Assembly (NCBI RefSeq): GCF_000960475.2
Contig: NZ_JZDQ02000025.1
Span: 1 to 64,000 of the forward strand
Direction: 5' to 3'
From: Nocardioides luteus
Lineage (GTDB): Bacteria > Actinomycetota > Actinomycetes > Propionibacteriales > Nocardioidaceae
Length of the DNA stretch: 64,000 nucleotides
Part shown: positions 33,492 through 42,205 of the stretch, piece by piece
How the letters are laid out: each line of letters begins with the position of its first letter
How positions within the stretch are numbered: the first letter of the stretch is position 1
Program-made: the position numbers and the translations under genes
The notes under the pieces: model-generated
Databases searched by the model: none
What the model saw: only the letters and a program-made list of their open reading frames with translations
Told to the model about the DNA's origin: nothing

Positions 33492-34358
33492 ATGGAGCCG
33501 AACGCGCGTCGCCTGTGGAAGCTGCTCGAACCGATCCATGCGGTGGGTTACTTCTCACCCGAGCCGATCGCCCTGCTCAAGGAGGCCGGCTACCGCGGCT
33601 ACTGGATGGGCTACTTCGCCGCCCGGTCCGCCCCGCTGGGGCCTGTTCCGGCCGAGGTCGTCCACGCGGTGTTCTACAACTTCGCCTTCCCGCACGTCTC
33701 CCGCGCGCTCCCCGACGCGTGGGGGTTCGCGCCGCCGGAGGCCGCCCACGAGGCCCGGCGCTCCGGCTCCGTCGCCGCGCTCCGCCGTCAGCTGGGCGCG
33801 CTCGCCGACTCCGACGACGTCGGGCGGGCCGCCTCGCTCGCCTCGCGGGCCGCCCTCGGCGCCCCGCTGGAGGGTCGGCCCCTGTACGCCGCGCTGCGCT
33901 CGCTCCCCCTCGGCGAGGACCCGCTGACCCTGCTGTGGGACGCGGCGACGCTGCTTCGCGAGCACCGTGGCGACGGCCATGTCGCCGCCCTGCTCACCGC
34001 CGCGATCGGTGGCCGCGAGTCCCACGTGTTCCACGCCCTCGCCACCGGCCTCTCCCCGTCGGTCTACGCCACCTCGCGCAACATCCACGAGACCGAGTGG
34101 GACTCCCTGGTCTCCGGGCTGCGCTCCCGCGGGCTCGTCACCGACGACGGCCGCTCCCTCACCGATGCCGGCCGGGAGACCAAGGCCGGGATCGAGTCGA
34201 CGACCGATGCGCTCGCGGCCACGGCGTACGCCGCGCTGGAGCCGGCCGAGGTCGAGGAGCTCATCACCCTGCTGCGGCCGCTGACCAAGGCCGTCGTCGC
34301 CTCCGGCGAGATCCCCGGCCAGTCGCCGATGGGCCTCAACCTCGACGACGTCGACTAA
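33492..34358 (+). CDS. SCO6745 family protein
   Basis: A 288-residue actinobacterial protein of the SCO6745 family. The pattern LEPIHAVGYFSPEPIALLKEAGYRGYWMGYFAARSAPLGPVPAEVVHAVFYNF near the N-terminus and WDSLVSGLRSRGLVTDDGRSLTDAGRETKAGIE (about 200-232), which looks like a winged-helix, are typical. The biochemical role is unknown. TAACGT (33478-33483) lies 8 bases before ATG 33492 and there is no ribosome site, so the transcript may be leaderless. It is divergent from glyS. Confidence 0.78.
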   Translation: MEPNARRLWKLLEPIHAVGYFSPEPIALLKEAGYRGYWMGYFAARSAPLGPVPAEVVHAVFYNFAFPHVSRALPDAWGFAPPEAAHEARRSGSVAALRRQLGALADSDDVGRAASLASRAALGAPLEGRPLYAALRSLPLGEDPLTLLWDAATLLREHRGDGHVAALLTAAIGGRESHVFHALATGLSPSVYATSRNIHETEWDSLVSGLRSRGLVTDDGRSLTDAGRETKAGIESTTDALAATAYAALEPAEVEELITLLRPLTKAVVASGEIPGQSPMGLNLDDVD

Positions 34359-34387
34359 CCCCGTTGCCGACCGGAGGTCGGGAGATC

Positions 34388-34732
34388 ATGCTGGGCACCA
34401 TGGCGATGCCAGACCTCGATCCCCGGCTCACCCCGATCCTCGACCTGGCCCCGGCCGCCGCGGCACGACCCGGCGTCGAGGTCGACGAGGAGACCCTGCG
34501 CGAGATCTTCGAGGAGGCCGCGATGCTGCTCGACCTCGGCAACGTCCTCGACGAGCTCGACGACCACGACTCCGGCAGCGTGGTCGCGGGCCTGTGCGCC
34601 GACCTGCTCGCCGCGGACCCTGCCGCCAGCATCCGCGCTCATGCGGAGCTCGCCCTCGCCGACGATTCGCTGCACGACCGCGAGGCCGCCGCGGTCGCCT
34701 ACCGGATGGCCGCCCACGCCCTGCGTCTCTGA
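34388..34732 (+). CDS. Hypothetical acidic protein
   Basis: A 114-residue protein without a family I recognise. It appears helical and acidic (EVDEETLREIFEEAAMLLDLGNVLDELDD), ending in a helical part with Ala-rich heptad-like spacing. Start ATG 34388 follows GGAGG by ten bases; ATG 34400 or 34406 would also be possible. It lies 29 bp after the SCO6745 gene and probably shares its transcript. Confidence 0.6.
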   Translation: MLGTMAMPDLDPRLTPILDLAPAAAARPGVEVDEETLREIFEEAAMLLDLGNVLDELDDHDSGSVVAGLCADLLAADPAASIRAHAELALADDSLHDREAAAVAYRMAAHALRL

Positions 34733-34751
34733 GCGCCCCCGCCAACCCTGC

Positions 34752-34832
34752 CAGAACCGCGCACATGCAGGGTTCTGCCTTCCCGTCCGTGGATTCGGCG
34801 CGCAACTTGTCCGCATGTGCACGGTTGTTGCG
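34752..34832. terminator. Alternative hairpins between converging genes
   Basis: CAGAACC (34752-34758) pairs with GGTTCTG (34771-34777). AACCGCGCACATGC (34755-34768) can instead pair with GCATGTGCACGGTT (34813-34826, one mismatch), and CGCAAC (34801-34806) with GTTGCG (34827-34832). The region lies between two converging genes and probably stops transcription from both sides. Confidence 0.5.
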
Positions 34833-34852
34833 CCCGGTCGGGCGGAGCGCGC

Positions 34853-35542
34853 CTAGCCGACGAGCGAGCGGCGCGCGGCGTACTGCTCCAGGGCGTCGGC
34901 GAAGTCGGCTTCGGTGAAGTCGGGCCAGAGCTTCTCGCTGACGACGATCTCGGCGTGGGAGGTCTGCCAGGGGAAGAAGCCGGAGAGGCGCTGCTCGCCG
35001 CTGGTGCGGATGACGAGGTCGATCTCCTTGACCGGGCCGCCGGGGAGCGCGGCGGTGATGGCCTGCTCGTCGATCTCGGTGGCGCCGCCGGCGATCGCGC
35101 GGCGGACGCCTTCGACGATGTCGCCGTGCGGGTCGTAGCCGATCGCCATCGTCAGGTGTGCCGGACGGTCGGCGGTCTCCCGCTCGGCGGCGCGCAGCGC
35201 CTCGGCCGCGTCGTCGGGCAGCAGGGAGAGATCGCCGGAGACGTGGAGGGCCCAGCGGTCGCTGCGTACGACGGTCTGCGGGAGCTTCTCGGCGAGGATG
35301 CCGAAGAGGTGGTCGACCTGCGACCTCGGGCGCTTGCGGATGTTGTCGGCGGAGAGGACGTAGGAGGTGAGGTGGTCGATCCGCCACCGGGTGCACCACC
35401 TCAGCAGGTCCTCGACGTGGTCGGCACCGGCGTCGTGCCCGGCGCCGGGGTCCGCGAAGCCGGCCTTCTTCGCCCAGCGGCGGTTGCCGTCCATGACGAC
35501 GCCGACATGGGTCGGCAGCAGCTGGGGCCGCAGGCGGGCCAT
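34853..35542 (-). CDS. Isoprenyl transferase, short-chain Z-FPP synthase type (Rv1086-like)
   Basis: A 229-residue cis-prenyltransferase that adds isopentenyl units. The catalytic Asp is in VVMDGNRRWAKKAG (about 14-27); RTSGEQRLSGFFPWQ (about 180-194) and LWPDF (about 206-210) are the substrate-binding motifs. Compared with the second copy at 46127, it has SADN instead of STEN and a short N-terminus, features I associate with the mycobacterial Rv1086 enzyme that makes omega,E,Z-farnesyl diphosphate. It would supply the primer for the longer polyprenyl synthase. Its start overlaps the GrpB gene stop. Confidence 0.85.
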   Translation of the reverse strand: MARLRPQLLPTHVGVVMDGNRRWAKKAGFADPGAGHDAGADHVEDLLRWCTRWRIDHLTSYVLSADNIRKRPRSQVDHLFGILAEKLPQTVVRSDRWALHVSGDLSLLPDDAAEALRAAERETADRPAHLTMAIGYDPHGDIVEGVRRAIAGGATEIDEQAITAALPGGPVKEIDLVIRTSGEQRLSGFFPWQTSHAEIVVSEKLWPDFTEADFADALEQYAARRSLVG

Positions 35543-36087
35543 CAGCGGCTCGGGTCGTTGAGGGAGAGGATCTGGCGGCGCTCGGCGTCGGTGAGGTCGG
35601 CGACGGCGAGGATCTTCTGGAGGACGTCGGACTTGCGTGCGATGTAGGTGTCGATGTCCATGTCCGGGTCGGCGGCCAGCGCCAGCTTCACGGCGGCGTA
35701 CTCGTCACGGAGGTCGTCCCGGCGGCGCAGGACCTCGCGGACGGCGAGGTGGTTGCGTACGTTGAGCGTGCCCGCGGCGCAGACGTAGACGTGGCGCGCC
35801 GGATCGTCGTCGGGGGCGAAGAAGGCCTCGCGGCCGGCGACGCCGAGGTCACCGCGGTGCCGGTAGCCGATGCGTACGAGCGCCTTGACCGCGGCCGGCA
35901 CGTCCTCCGGCGCGACGATCACGTCGATGTCGAGGATGGGTTTGGCCGCGAGGCCGGGGACCGACGTCGAGCCGACATGCTCGACACTCGCGTCGGGGCC
36001 GTCGGCCAGAGCCTCCCTCAAGGTCTCGGCGACCTCCTCGAACCGGATCGGCCAACTCGGGTCGTACGCCCTCACCTCGATGCTCAC
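35542..36087 (-). CDS. GrpB family nucleotidyltransferase-like protein
   Basis: A 181-residue GrpB/UPF0157 protein. The nucleotidyltransferase signature EHVGSTSVPGLAAKPILDIDV (about 36-56) supplies the GS motif and metal-binding Asp pair. Family members resemble dephospho-CoA kinase C-terminal domains and minimal nucleotidyltransferases; the activity is unknown. GTG 36087 starts at the usual IEVRAYDPSWP. Its stop overlaps the prenyltransferase start (ATGA), so they are coupled. Confidence 0.87.
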   Translation of the reverse strand: MSIEVRAYDPSWPIRFEEVAETLREALADGPDASVEHVGSTSVPGLAAKPILDIDVIVAPEDVPAAVKALVRIGYRHRGDLGVAGREAFFAPDDDPARHVYVCAAGTLNVRNHLAVREVLRRRDDLRDEYAAVKLALAADPDMDIDTYIARKSDVLQKILAVADLTDAERRQILSLNDPSR

Positions 36088-36112
36088 AGGAACCAGAGTC
36101 TCGCAGGTCTGC

Positions 36113-36571
36113 TCAGGCTTCGACGGCAATACGCCGAAGGCCGGTGACCTTGCCGGCGACGGCGTCGGAGAGCGTGAGGACGAGCGCGGCCGGGGTCGCG
36201 GCGCCGACCAGGACCGCGGCGGTGACCGCCGGGCTCCCGGACAGGTCGAAGAGGAGCCAGGCCAGCCAGACGGCTCCGCCGGTGAGGAGCACGAGGATCG
36301 CGGCGCCGGCGAGGAGGCCCTTGGTGCCGCCCACGACCCGCGCCGCGAGCGCTGCGGGCGCCGCGATGGCCACGCAGAGCGCCCCGACGGCAGCACCGAG
36401 GACGACGAGCACCGGTCCCGCGAACGGCCCGCCCATCCCCTGGTCGCCGGCCACCGAGGCGACGAGGAGGCCGAGGTAGGCCAACCCCGCGAGCACCGGA
36501 TAGGCGAGCCCGACGAGCACCATGGTGACGAGGAAGGATGCGGTGCGAACGGCGATCACGGGCAGACTCAT
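36113..36571 (-). CDS. Hypothetical four-helix membrane protein
   Basis: A 152-residue membrane protein with hydrophobic segments at about 5-35, 48-72, 80-97 and 106-128 and short loops. No family is recognised. ATG 36571 (MSLPVIAVRT) was chosen since upstream in-frame sequence is polar and unlike a membrane protein. It precedes the GrpB gene by 25 bp on the same strand. Confidence 0.65.
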   Translation of the reverse strand: MSLPVIAVRTASFLVTMVLVGLAYPVLAGLAYLGLLVASVAGDQGMGGPFAGPVLVVLGAAVGALCVAIAAPAALAARVVGGTKGLLAGAAILVLLTGGAVWLAWLLFDLSGSPAVTAAVLVGAATPAALVLTLSDAVAGKVTGLRRIAVEA

Positions 36572-36650
36572 GCGCCCATGATGCCCGGCACCTCTGCACG
36601 CCGCCGCGGGTGTCGGCCCTTCGTCGACGAACCGAGCGTCGGCCGACCGG

Positions 36651-37226
36651 TCAGCGGTCGGCAGCGCGCGCCTCGACCTGCGCGAGGCGGGGGTCGCGAA
36701 GACCGACGGCGTCATGCGCCCAGAACGCCTCGCAGTAGACCAGCGCGCCGGTCATCCAGGTCTCGTACGCAGGCAGCCTGGCCACCTGGAACGCCGGCCC
36801 CGGGATGCGGACCGACGGGGCGGTGAAGCCGAGCGGCGTCGCCGCCGAGAAGCCGCGGGAGCCGTAGTAGTCCCACCCTCCCTCGAGGAAGACCGCCGGA
36901 GCCTCGAGGCGCTCCGCCTCGGCGAGCGCCGCCGCGACCAGCGCCGTGCCGATCCCGACCCGCTGGCGGTCGGGACGCACCGAGAGCGGGCTCAGCACGA
37001 GCACCTCGACGAGCCGTTCGCGCGCGTCCACCCACGAGCGCGACAACGCGACGTGGCCCACGACGTCGCCGTCTGCGACCGCGACCAGGCTCGCCCGCAT
37101 CGCACCGGAGCCGGCCAGGGCACGCAGCAGTCCCACGACCCGTCCGTCGGGCTGCTCCCCGAAGGCGCCGGCAGCGACAGCCTCGATCGCGCTCCGGTCG
37201 GCAGCGAGGGCGGCTCGGATCTCCAC
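36651..37226 (-). CDS. GNAT family N-acetyltransferase
   Basis: A 191-residue acetyltransferase that transfers acetyl from acetyl-CoA to an amine. The acetyl-CoA-binding motif A is VLSPLSVRPDRQRVGIGTALVAAAL (about 74-98; Q/RxxGxG/A in QRVGIG). The sequence EGGWDYYGSRGFSAATPLG is typical of the YhbS-like group. Start GTG 37226 follows AGGGA. The acceptor is unknown. It is 16 bp downstream of the alpha/beta hydrolase gene. Confidence 0.87.
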   Translation of the reverse strand: MEIRAALAADRSAIEAVAAGAFGEQPDGRVVGLLRALAGSGAMRASLVAVADGDVVGHVALSRSWVDARERLVEVLVLSPLSVRPDRQRVGIGTALVAAALAEAERLEAPAVFLEGGWDYYGSRGFSAATPLGFTAPSVRIPGPAFQVARLPAYETWMTGALVYCEAFWAHDAVGLRDPRLAQVEARAADR

Positions 37227-37242
37227 GGTCGTCCCTCCGCCG

Positions 37243-38478
37243 TCAGACCCGCCCGCGGACCATGCCGATGAGGCGGTCCAGGACCTCGTCGGGCGCGACG
37301 TGGACGCCGTTGTGGAGGTGGGCGTTGGTGATCCACGGCCGCAGCGTGGGGACGAGCTCGGCGGTGGCGAGGGAGTGCTCGCGCAGGACGTAGGGGTCGT
37401 CGTAGTAGACCGCCGCGGCGCACGGCACGTCGACGGCGGCGAGCGCATTCGGGTCGTAGAGGCGCGGCCACTCGCGCTCGGCGAGCAGGTCGGCCGCCTC
37501 GGCGAAGGGAGCCAGCAGCGGGTCCTCGCTCAGGTGCCACGGGAAGAGGTGCTCGGCCGTGAGCAGCGTGGGGTCCTCGTACGCCGCCGGCTGGACCCGC
37601 GCGGACGCCCAGCGCGTCGCCTGACCGTCGGCGTAGCAGGCCTCGTGGACGAGTACGTAGAGCGGCGAGTGTCCACTGAACGGCAGCAGCGAGGCGACCT
37701 CGTGCCCGAAGCCGAGGCCGGCCGGGTCGCGCTCGAGGAGGTAGTGGATCCGCTCGGAGCCACCCGTCATCCCGAGGAGGCTGCCGATGGAGCGCGCCTG
37801 GCGGGCGGAGAGCGGGCCGCCGTGCGGGAGCCGGATCTCGCCGGCGTCGCAGCGCTCGACCAGCGCTCGCATCCGGTCGCGATCGCCGGGGAAGCGGGCG
37901 TAATGGCGCTCGGTGAGCTCGATGGTGCGGGCGAAGGTCGCGGCGTAGACCTCGTCGACAGGCAGGCCGACCGGCGGCACTCCCCCGGTGAAGAGCACCT
38001 CGCGCAGCGACCCGGGGTGGGTCGAGAGGTAGCGCAGCGAGCAGAAGCCGCCGAAGGACTGCCCCAGCAGCGACCACCGCTCGATCCCCAGGTGGACGCG
38101 GAGGAGCTCGACGTCCTCGACGATCGAGTCCGCGCGGAAGTGGGCCAGGTGGTCGGCCTGCTCCTGCGGGCTCATCCCGGTCATCGCCGTCATCGGCGTC
38201 GACCGCCCGGTCCCCCGCTGGTCGAGGAGGATCACCCGGTAGTCCTGGAGCGCCCGCTCCAGCCACCCCGGCACCATCGGGAGGTCGATCGGCCGTGGGC
38301 TCTCCCCGCCGGGGCCGCCCTGGAGGAACAGCAGCGCGTCCCGGTCGTCGTGATCGCCCGGCCGGCGCACCTCGCGGGCGAAGACGGTCAGCGTCTCGGA
38401 CCCGCCGCCGAGATGGTCCAGCGGCACCTCGATCTCGTGCTCGATCAGGACCAGTCCGGGGATCGTCTCGATGCGCAC
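37243..38478 (-). CDS. Alpha/beta hydrolase, proline iminopeptidase-like (S33)
   Basis: A 411-residue serine hydrolase. The oxyanion-hole segment FLQGGPGGES (about 50-59), LLDQRGTGRS (about 84-93) and the nucleophile elbow LGQSFGG (about 138-144, Ser in GQSFG) identify the prolyl aminopeptidase/tricorn-interacting F1-like family. The catalytic His lies near the C-terminus in NAHLHNGVHVAP. It would release N-terminal proline or similar residues from peptides. It is divergent from the bio operon promoter region. Confidence 0.88.
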   Translation of the reverse strand: MRIETIPGLVLIEHEIEVPLDHLGGGSETLTVFAREVRRPGDHDDRDALLFLQGGPGGESPRPIDLPMVPGWLERALQDYRVILLDQRGTGRSTPMTAMTGMSPQEQADHLAHFRADSIVEDVELLRVHLGIERWSLLGQSFGGFCSLRYLSTHPGSLREVLFTGGVPPVGLPVDEVYAATFARTIELTERHYARFPGDRDRMRALVERCDAGEIRLPHGGPLSARQARSIGSLLGMTGGSERIHYLLERDPAGLGFGHEVASLLPFSGHSPLYVLVHEACYADGQATRWASARVQPAAYEDPTLLTAEHLFPWHLSEDPLLAPFAEAADLLAEREWPRLYDPNALAAVDVPCAAAVYYDDPYVLREHSLATAELVPTLRPWITNAHLHNGVHVAPDEVLDRLIGMVRGRV

Positions 38479-38526
38479 GGGCCGATCCTAGTGCCGATTC
38501 CCCTACCCGTCCGATGGACGCCGGCG

Positions 38527-38582
38527 TTGCGGTAACGGCCGGTACAACCTAACCTGAACGCCGTTCAGCTGAACGACGTTCA
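38527..38582 (+). promoter_or_regulatory. bioB promoter with tandem BioQ-type operators
   Basis: TTGCGG (38527-38532), a 17-bp spacer and TAACCT (38550-38555) form a promoter. TGAACgccGTTCA (38555-38567) and TGAACgacGTTCA (38570-38582) follow, with centres 15 bp apart, covering the -10 end and start point. They resemble the BioQ (TetR) operators known from mycobacteria and corynebacteria; no bioQ gene is in the window. Confidence 0.72.
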
Positions 38583-38609
38583 GGTAGCCATCCCGAGGAG
38601 ACGCCCCGC

Positions 38610-39779
38610 ATGACGACAGCCTTCGACCAGCTCGCCGACCGGATCCTGTCCGGCGGGGCCGCGACCGCCGAGGACGCGGTGGCGGTGCTGCGTACGCCCG
38701 ACACGGAGCTGATGAACGTCGTCGCCGCGGCGGGGCGGCTGCGCCGCGAGCACTTCGGCAACACCGTGAAGGTGAACTACCTGGTCAACCTGAAGTCGGG
38801 GCTGTGCCCGGAGAACTGCAACTACTGCAGCCAGGCGCTCGGGTCGCAGGCGCCGGTGCTGAAGTACTCCTGGCTCTCCAAGGACGAGACCCTCGAGCAG
38901 GCTGGCGCGGGCCTGCGCGGTGGCGCGACCCGGGTCTGCATGGTCTCCTCGGGCCGCGGACCCTCGGACCGCGACATCGACAAGGTCGTCGAGATGACCT
39001 CGGCCCTCAAGGATGCGCACGAGGGCGTCGAGGTGTGCGCCTGCCTCGGACTGCTCAAGGGCGGGCAGGCCGAGCGGCTCAAGGCGGCCGGGGTGGATGC
39101 GTACAACCACAACATCAACACCGCCGAGTCCCACCACGACAACATCGTCCAGACCCACACCTACGAGGACCGCGTCGACACCATCGGCAAGGCCAAGGAC
39201 GCCGGCCTCTCGCCGTGCTCCGGTCTGATCGCCGGCCTGGGCGAGACCGACGAGCAGCTCGTCGAGGCGCTCTTCGCACTCAAGGAGCTCGACGCCGACT
39301 CGATCCCGGTGAACTTCCTGATGCCGTTCGACGGGACGCCGTACGAGAACACCTGGGAGCTCTCCCCCGCCCGGTGCGTGAAGATCCTGGCGATGGCGCG
39401 CTTCGTCTGCCCCGACAAGGAGATCCGGATCGCCGGCGGCCGCGAGATGCACCTGCGCTCGCTGCAGGCCACCGCCCTCCACGTCGCCAACTCGATCTTC
39501 CTCGGCGACTACCTGACCTCCGAGGGCCAGGACGCGCTGGCCGACCTGGAGATGCTGCGCGACAACGGCTTCATCATCCTCGGCATGGACGAGACCGCCT
39601 TCGGTGAGCTGATCGAGGAGCACCGCGCCAAGGCCGCCGCCCGGGTCGCCGGTGGTTGTGGCAGCAGCTGCGGCGACGGCTGCGGCGGGGCCGCCGGGGC
39701 CTGCGGCGGTCACGACGAGCAGGAGCGCCCGGTGATCCGGCGCCGTGGAGCGGGGACCGATGTCGCTGCCAATGCTTGA
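38610..39779 (+). CDS. bioB: Biotin synthase with Cys-rich C-terminal tail
   Basis: A radical SAM enzyme that inserts sulfur into dethiobiotin. Cys66, Cys70 and Cys73 (CPENCNYC) hold the SAM cluster; the second cluster uses conserved Cys and Arg further on (CMVSSGRG, CACLGLLK, RIAGGRE). The 389 residues exceed the usual 320-350 because of a tail from about 346 with Cys350, Cys354, Cys358 and Cys365 followed by a basic end. This tail might do the job of the separate small Fe-S partner (BsaP) needed by mycobacterial BioB; that is inference. GAGGAG lies nine bases before ATG 38610. First gene of bioB-A-F-D. Confidence 0.96.
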   Translation: MTTAFDQLADRILSGGAATAEDAVAVLRTPDTELMNVVAAAGRLRREHFGNTVKVNYLVNLKSGLCPENCNYCSQALGSQAPVLKYSWLSKDETLEQAGAGLRGGATRVCMVSSGRGPSDRDIDKVVEMTSALKDAHEGVEVCACLGLLKGGQAERLKAAGVDAYNHNINTAESHHDNIVQTHTYEDRVDTIGKAKDAGLSPCSGLIAGLGETDEQLVEALFALKELDADSIPVNFLMPFDGTPYENTWELSPARCVKILAMARFVCPDKEIRIAGGREMHLRSLQATALHVANSIFLGDYLTSEGQDALADLEMLRDNGFIILGMDETAFGELIEEHRAKAAARVAGGCGSSCGDGCGGAAGACGGHDEQERPVIRRRGAGTDVAANA

Positions 39780-41070
39780 TCTGGGCGTTGATCGGGACAC
39801 CGACCTGCTCGCCTTCGACCGCGAGCATCTCTGGCACCCCTACACCTCGATGACCGACCCGGCACCGGTGCGCCTCGTCACCGGCGCCGAGGGCGTACGT
39901 CTCCACCTCACCGACCACGACGGCGAGCGCCTCGAGGTCGTCGACGCGATGTCCTCGTGGTGGTCGGCGGTCCACGGCTATCGGGTGCCCGAGCTGGACG
40001 CCGCGCTCGCCGAGCAGGCCGGCCGGATGGCGCACGTGATGTTCGGCGGCCTGACGCACGCCCCCGCCATCGACCTCGCCCAGCGGCTCGTCTCGATCAC
40101 GCCGGAGCCGCTCCAGCACGTCTTCCTCGCCGACTCGGGGTCGGTCAGCGTCGAGGTCGCGATCAAGATGGCGCTGCAGTCCCAGCGCGGTCGCGGACGC
40201 CCCGAGCGGACCCGGCTGCTGACCGTGCGCGGCGGCTACCACGGCGACACGTTCGGGTGCATGAGCACCTGCGACCCGGTCGGCGGGATGCACTCGATGT
40301 TCACCGAGATGCTCGCCCCGCAGGTCTTCGCCGAGCGTCCGCCGGCGCCGGGTGGTGACGTGGAGGCCTGGGCCGAAGGCGTACGTCAGGTCGCCGAGGC
40401 GCACGCCGACGAGCTCGCCGGGATCATCGTCGAGCCCCGGCTCCAGGGCGCGGGCGGGATGTGGGTCTACGACGACCGCTGCCTGGTCGTGCTCCGGGAG
40501 ATCGCCGACGAGCACGGGCTGGTGCTGATCTTCGACGAGATCGCCACCGGCCTCGGCCGCACCGGCTCGCTCTTCGTATCGTCGCAGGTCACGCCGGACA
40601 TCCTCTGCCTCGGTAAGGCACTGACCGGCGGCTACATGACCCTGGCGGCGGTGCTGACCACCTCCGAGGTCGCGCACGCGATCTCGCGCAGCGAGTCCGG
40701 TGTGCTCATGCACGGACCGACCTTCATGGGCAACCCGCTCGCCTGTGCGGTGGCGCTGGCCTCGCTCGACCTGCTGGCGTCCCGGGGCTGGGAGCAGGAC
40801 GTGGCCCGCGTCTCCGGCGCGCTCTCGGCGGGCCTCTCCCCTCTCGCCGAGCTGCCGGGCGTCAGCGACGTCCGCGTCCTCGGCGCCGTCGGCGTGGTCC
40901 AGCTCGACCATCCGGTCGATGTCGCGAAGGCGACCGACGCCGCCCTGCGCGAGGGGGTCTGGGTCCGGCCGTTCCGCGACCTGATCTACACCATGCCGCC
41001 CTACGTCACCGGCACCGACGACCTCGCCCGGATCTGCCGCGCCGTCGCGGCTGCCGCGGAGGTGGCCTGA
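39760..41070 (+). CDS. bioA: Adenosylmethionine-8-amino-7-oxononanoate aminotransferase
   Basis: A PLP enzyme that converts KAPA to DAPA using SAM as amino donor. The 436-residue protein has the expected LWHPYTSM (about 25-32), SSWWSAVHGY (about 66-75), GGYHGDTFGCMS (about 157-168), Asp-binding FDEIATGLGRTG (about 257-268) and Lys in CLGKALTGG (about 286-294). ATG 39760 lies within the bioB 3' end (20-bp overlap) and follows GGAGCGGGG; a GTG at 39745 is a weaker alternative. It is followed after 1 bp by bioF. Confidence 0.96.
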   Translation: MSLPMLDLGVDRDTDLLAFDREHLWHPYTSMTDPAPVRLVTGAEGVRLHLTDHDGERLEVVDAMSSWWSAVHGYRVPELDAALAEQAGRMAHVMFGGLTHAPAIDLAQRLVSITPEPLQHVFLADSGSVSVEVAIKMALQSQRGRGRPERTRLLTVRGGYHGDTFGCMSTCDPVGGMHSMFTEMLAPQVFAERPPAPGGDVEAWAEGVRQVAEAHADELAGIIVEPRLQGAGGMWVYDDRCLVVLREIADEHGLVLIFDEIATGLGRTGSLFVSSQVTPDILCLGKALTGGYMTLAAVLTTSEVAHAISRSESGVLMHGPTFMGNPLACAVALASLDLLASRGWEQDVARVSGALSAGLSPLAELPGVSDVRVLGAVGVVQLDHPVDVAKATDAALREGVWVRPFRDLIYTMPPYVTGTDDLARICRAVAAAAEVA

Positions 41071-41071
41071 G

Positions 41072-42205
41072 ATGAGCTGGCAGACCTGGCTGGAGGCAGC
41101 GGCCACGGCACGCGAGGAGGCCGGGCTGACCCGGCAGCTGCGGCCGCGCGGCCCTCATGACGCCACCTCGAAGGCGCACAGTATCGACCTGGCCGGCAAC
41201 GACTACCTGGGACTGTCGGGGCACCTCGACGTACGCCGCGCCGCGGCCGAGGCGGCGATGCTCTGGGGCGGTGGCGCGGGTGCGTCCCGGCTGGTCACGG
41301 GAACCTTGACGCTGCACGGCGAGCTCGAGGCAGAGCTCGCCGACTGGCTCGGTCAGCCGGGCGCGCTGACGTTCTCGAGCGGCTACCACGCCAACCTCTC
41401 GGTCGTCAGCGCCCTGGCCGACAAGAGCGCCCACGTCGTCTCCGACGCGCACATCCACGCCTCGCTGATCGACGCCGTGCGCCTCTCCCGGTCCCAGCTC
41501 ACCGTCGTCCCGCACAACAACGTCGCCGCGGTGCAGGCGGCGCTGGCCGCACGGCCGGGCGTCCGCACCCTCGTGCTCGCCGAGTCGGTCTACTCGGTCC
41601 TCGGCGACGAGGCGCCGCTCATCGAGCTGGCCGAGGTGTGCGCGGCGTACGGGGCCCTGCTGGTCGTCGACGAGGCCCACGGCGTCGGTGTCCACGGGCC
41701 GGGGCTCGTCGCCCGCCACGGCCTCGCCGGACGACCGGACGTGCTCGTCACCGCGACCCTCTCCAAGAGCCTGGGCAGCCAGGGCGGGGCAGTGCTCGGA
41801 CCGCGCGCGGTCCTCGACCATCTGGTCAACACCGCCCGGCCGTTCATCTTCGACACCGGCCTGGCTCCTGCCTCCGCAGCCGCCGCGCTGGCCGCGGCGC
41901 GGGTCGCGCGGTCACGCCCGGAGCTCGCCGACACCATCCGCGCTCGGGTCACCGGGCTGGCCAAGACCCTGGGGGTCCCGGCCCCGGCCGGCGCGGTGCT
42001 GTCGGTGCCGGTGCCGTCGCCCGAGGCAGCGGTCGCGGCGCAGGCGGAGCTGCTCGCCGAGGGCGTACGCGTCGGCTGCTTCCGTCCGCCGTCCGTCCCC
42101 GACGGCGTCTCCCGGCTGCGCGTCACCGCCGGGGCGGGTGTCACCGACGAGGAGTGGGAGCGGGCGGCCAAGGCCATCGACGCGATCGTGGGTGGTGACC
42201 GATGA
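41072..42205 (+). CDS. bioF: 8-amino-7-oxononanoate synthase
   Basis: Condenses pimeloyl-ACP/CoA with alanine to make KAPA. The 377 residues belong to the alpha-oxoamine synthase family: NDYLGLSGH (about 40-48), SSGYHANLSVVSAL (about 103-116), DEAHGVGVHG (about 200-209, PLP-binding Asp and His) and the PLP Lys in TLSKSLGSQGG (about 230-240). It overlaps bioD by 4 bp and begins 1 bp after the bioA stop. No bioC/bioH genes are here, so pimelate supply comes from elsewhere. Confidence 0.96.
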   Translation: MSWQTWLEAAATAREEAGLTRQLRPRGPHDATSKAHSIDLAGNDYLGLSGHLDVRRAAAEAAMLWGGGAGASRLVTGTLTLHGELEAELADWLGQPGALTFSSGYHANLSVVSALADKSAHVVSDAHIHASLIDAVRLSRSQLTVVPHNNVAAVQAALAARPGVRTLVLAESVYSVLGDEAPLIELAEVCAAYGALLVVDEAHGVGVHGPGLVARHGLAGRPDVLVTATLSKSLGSQGGAVLGPRAVLDHLVNTARPFIFDTGLAPASAAAALAAARVARSRPELADTIRARVTGLAKTLGVPAPAGAVLSVPVPSPEAAVAAQAELLAEGVRVGCFRPPSVPDGVSRLRVTAGAGVTDEEWERAAKAIDAIVGGDR

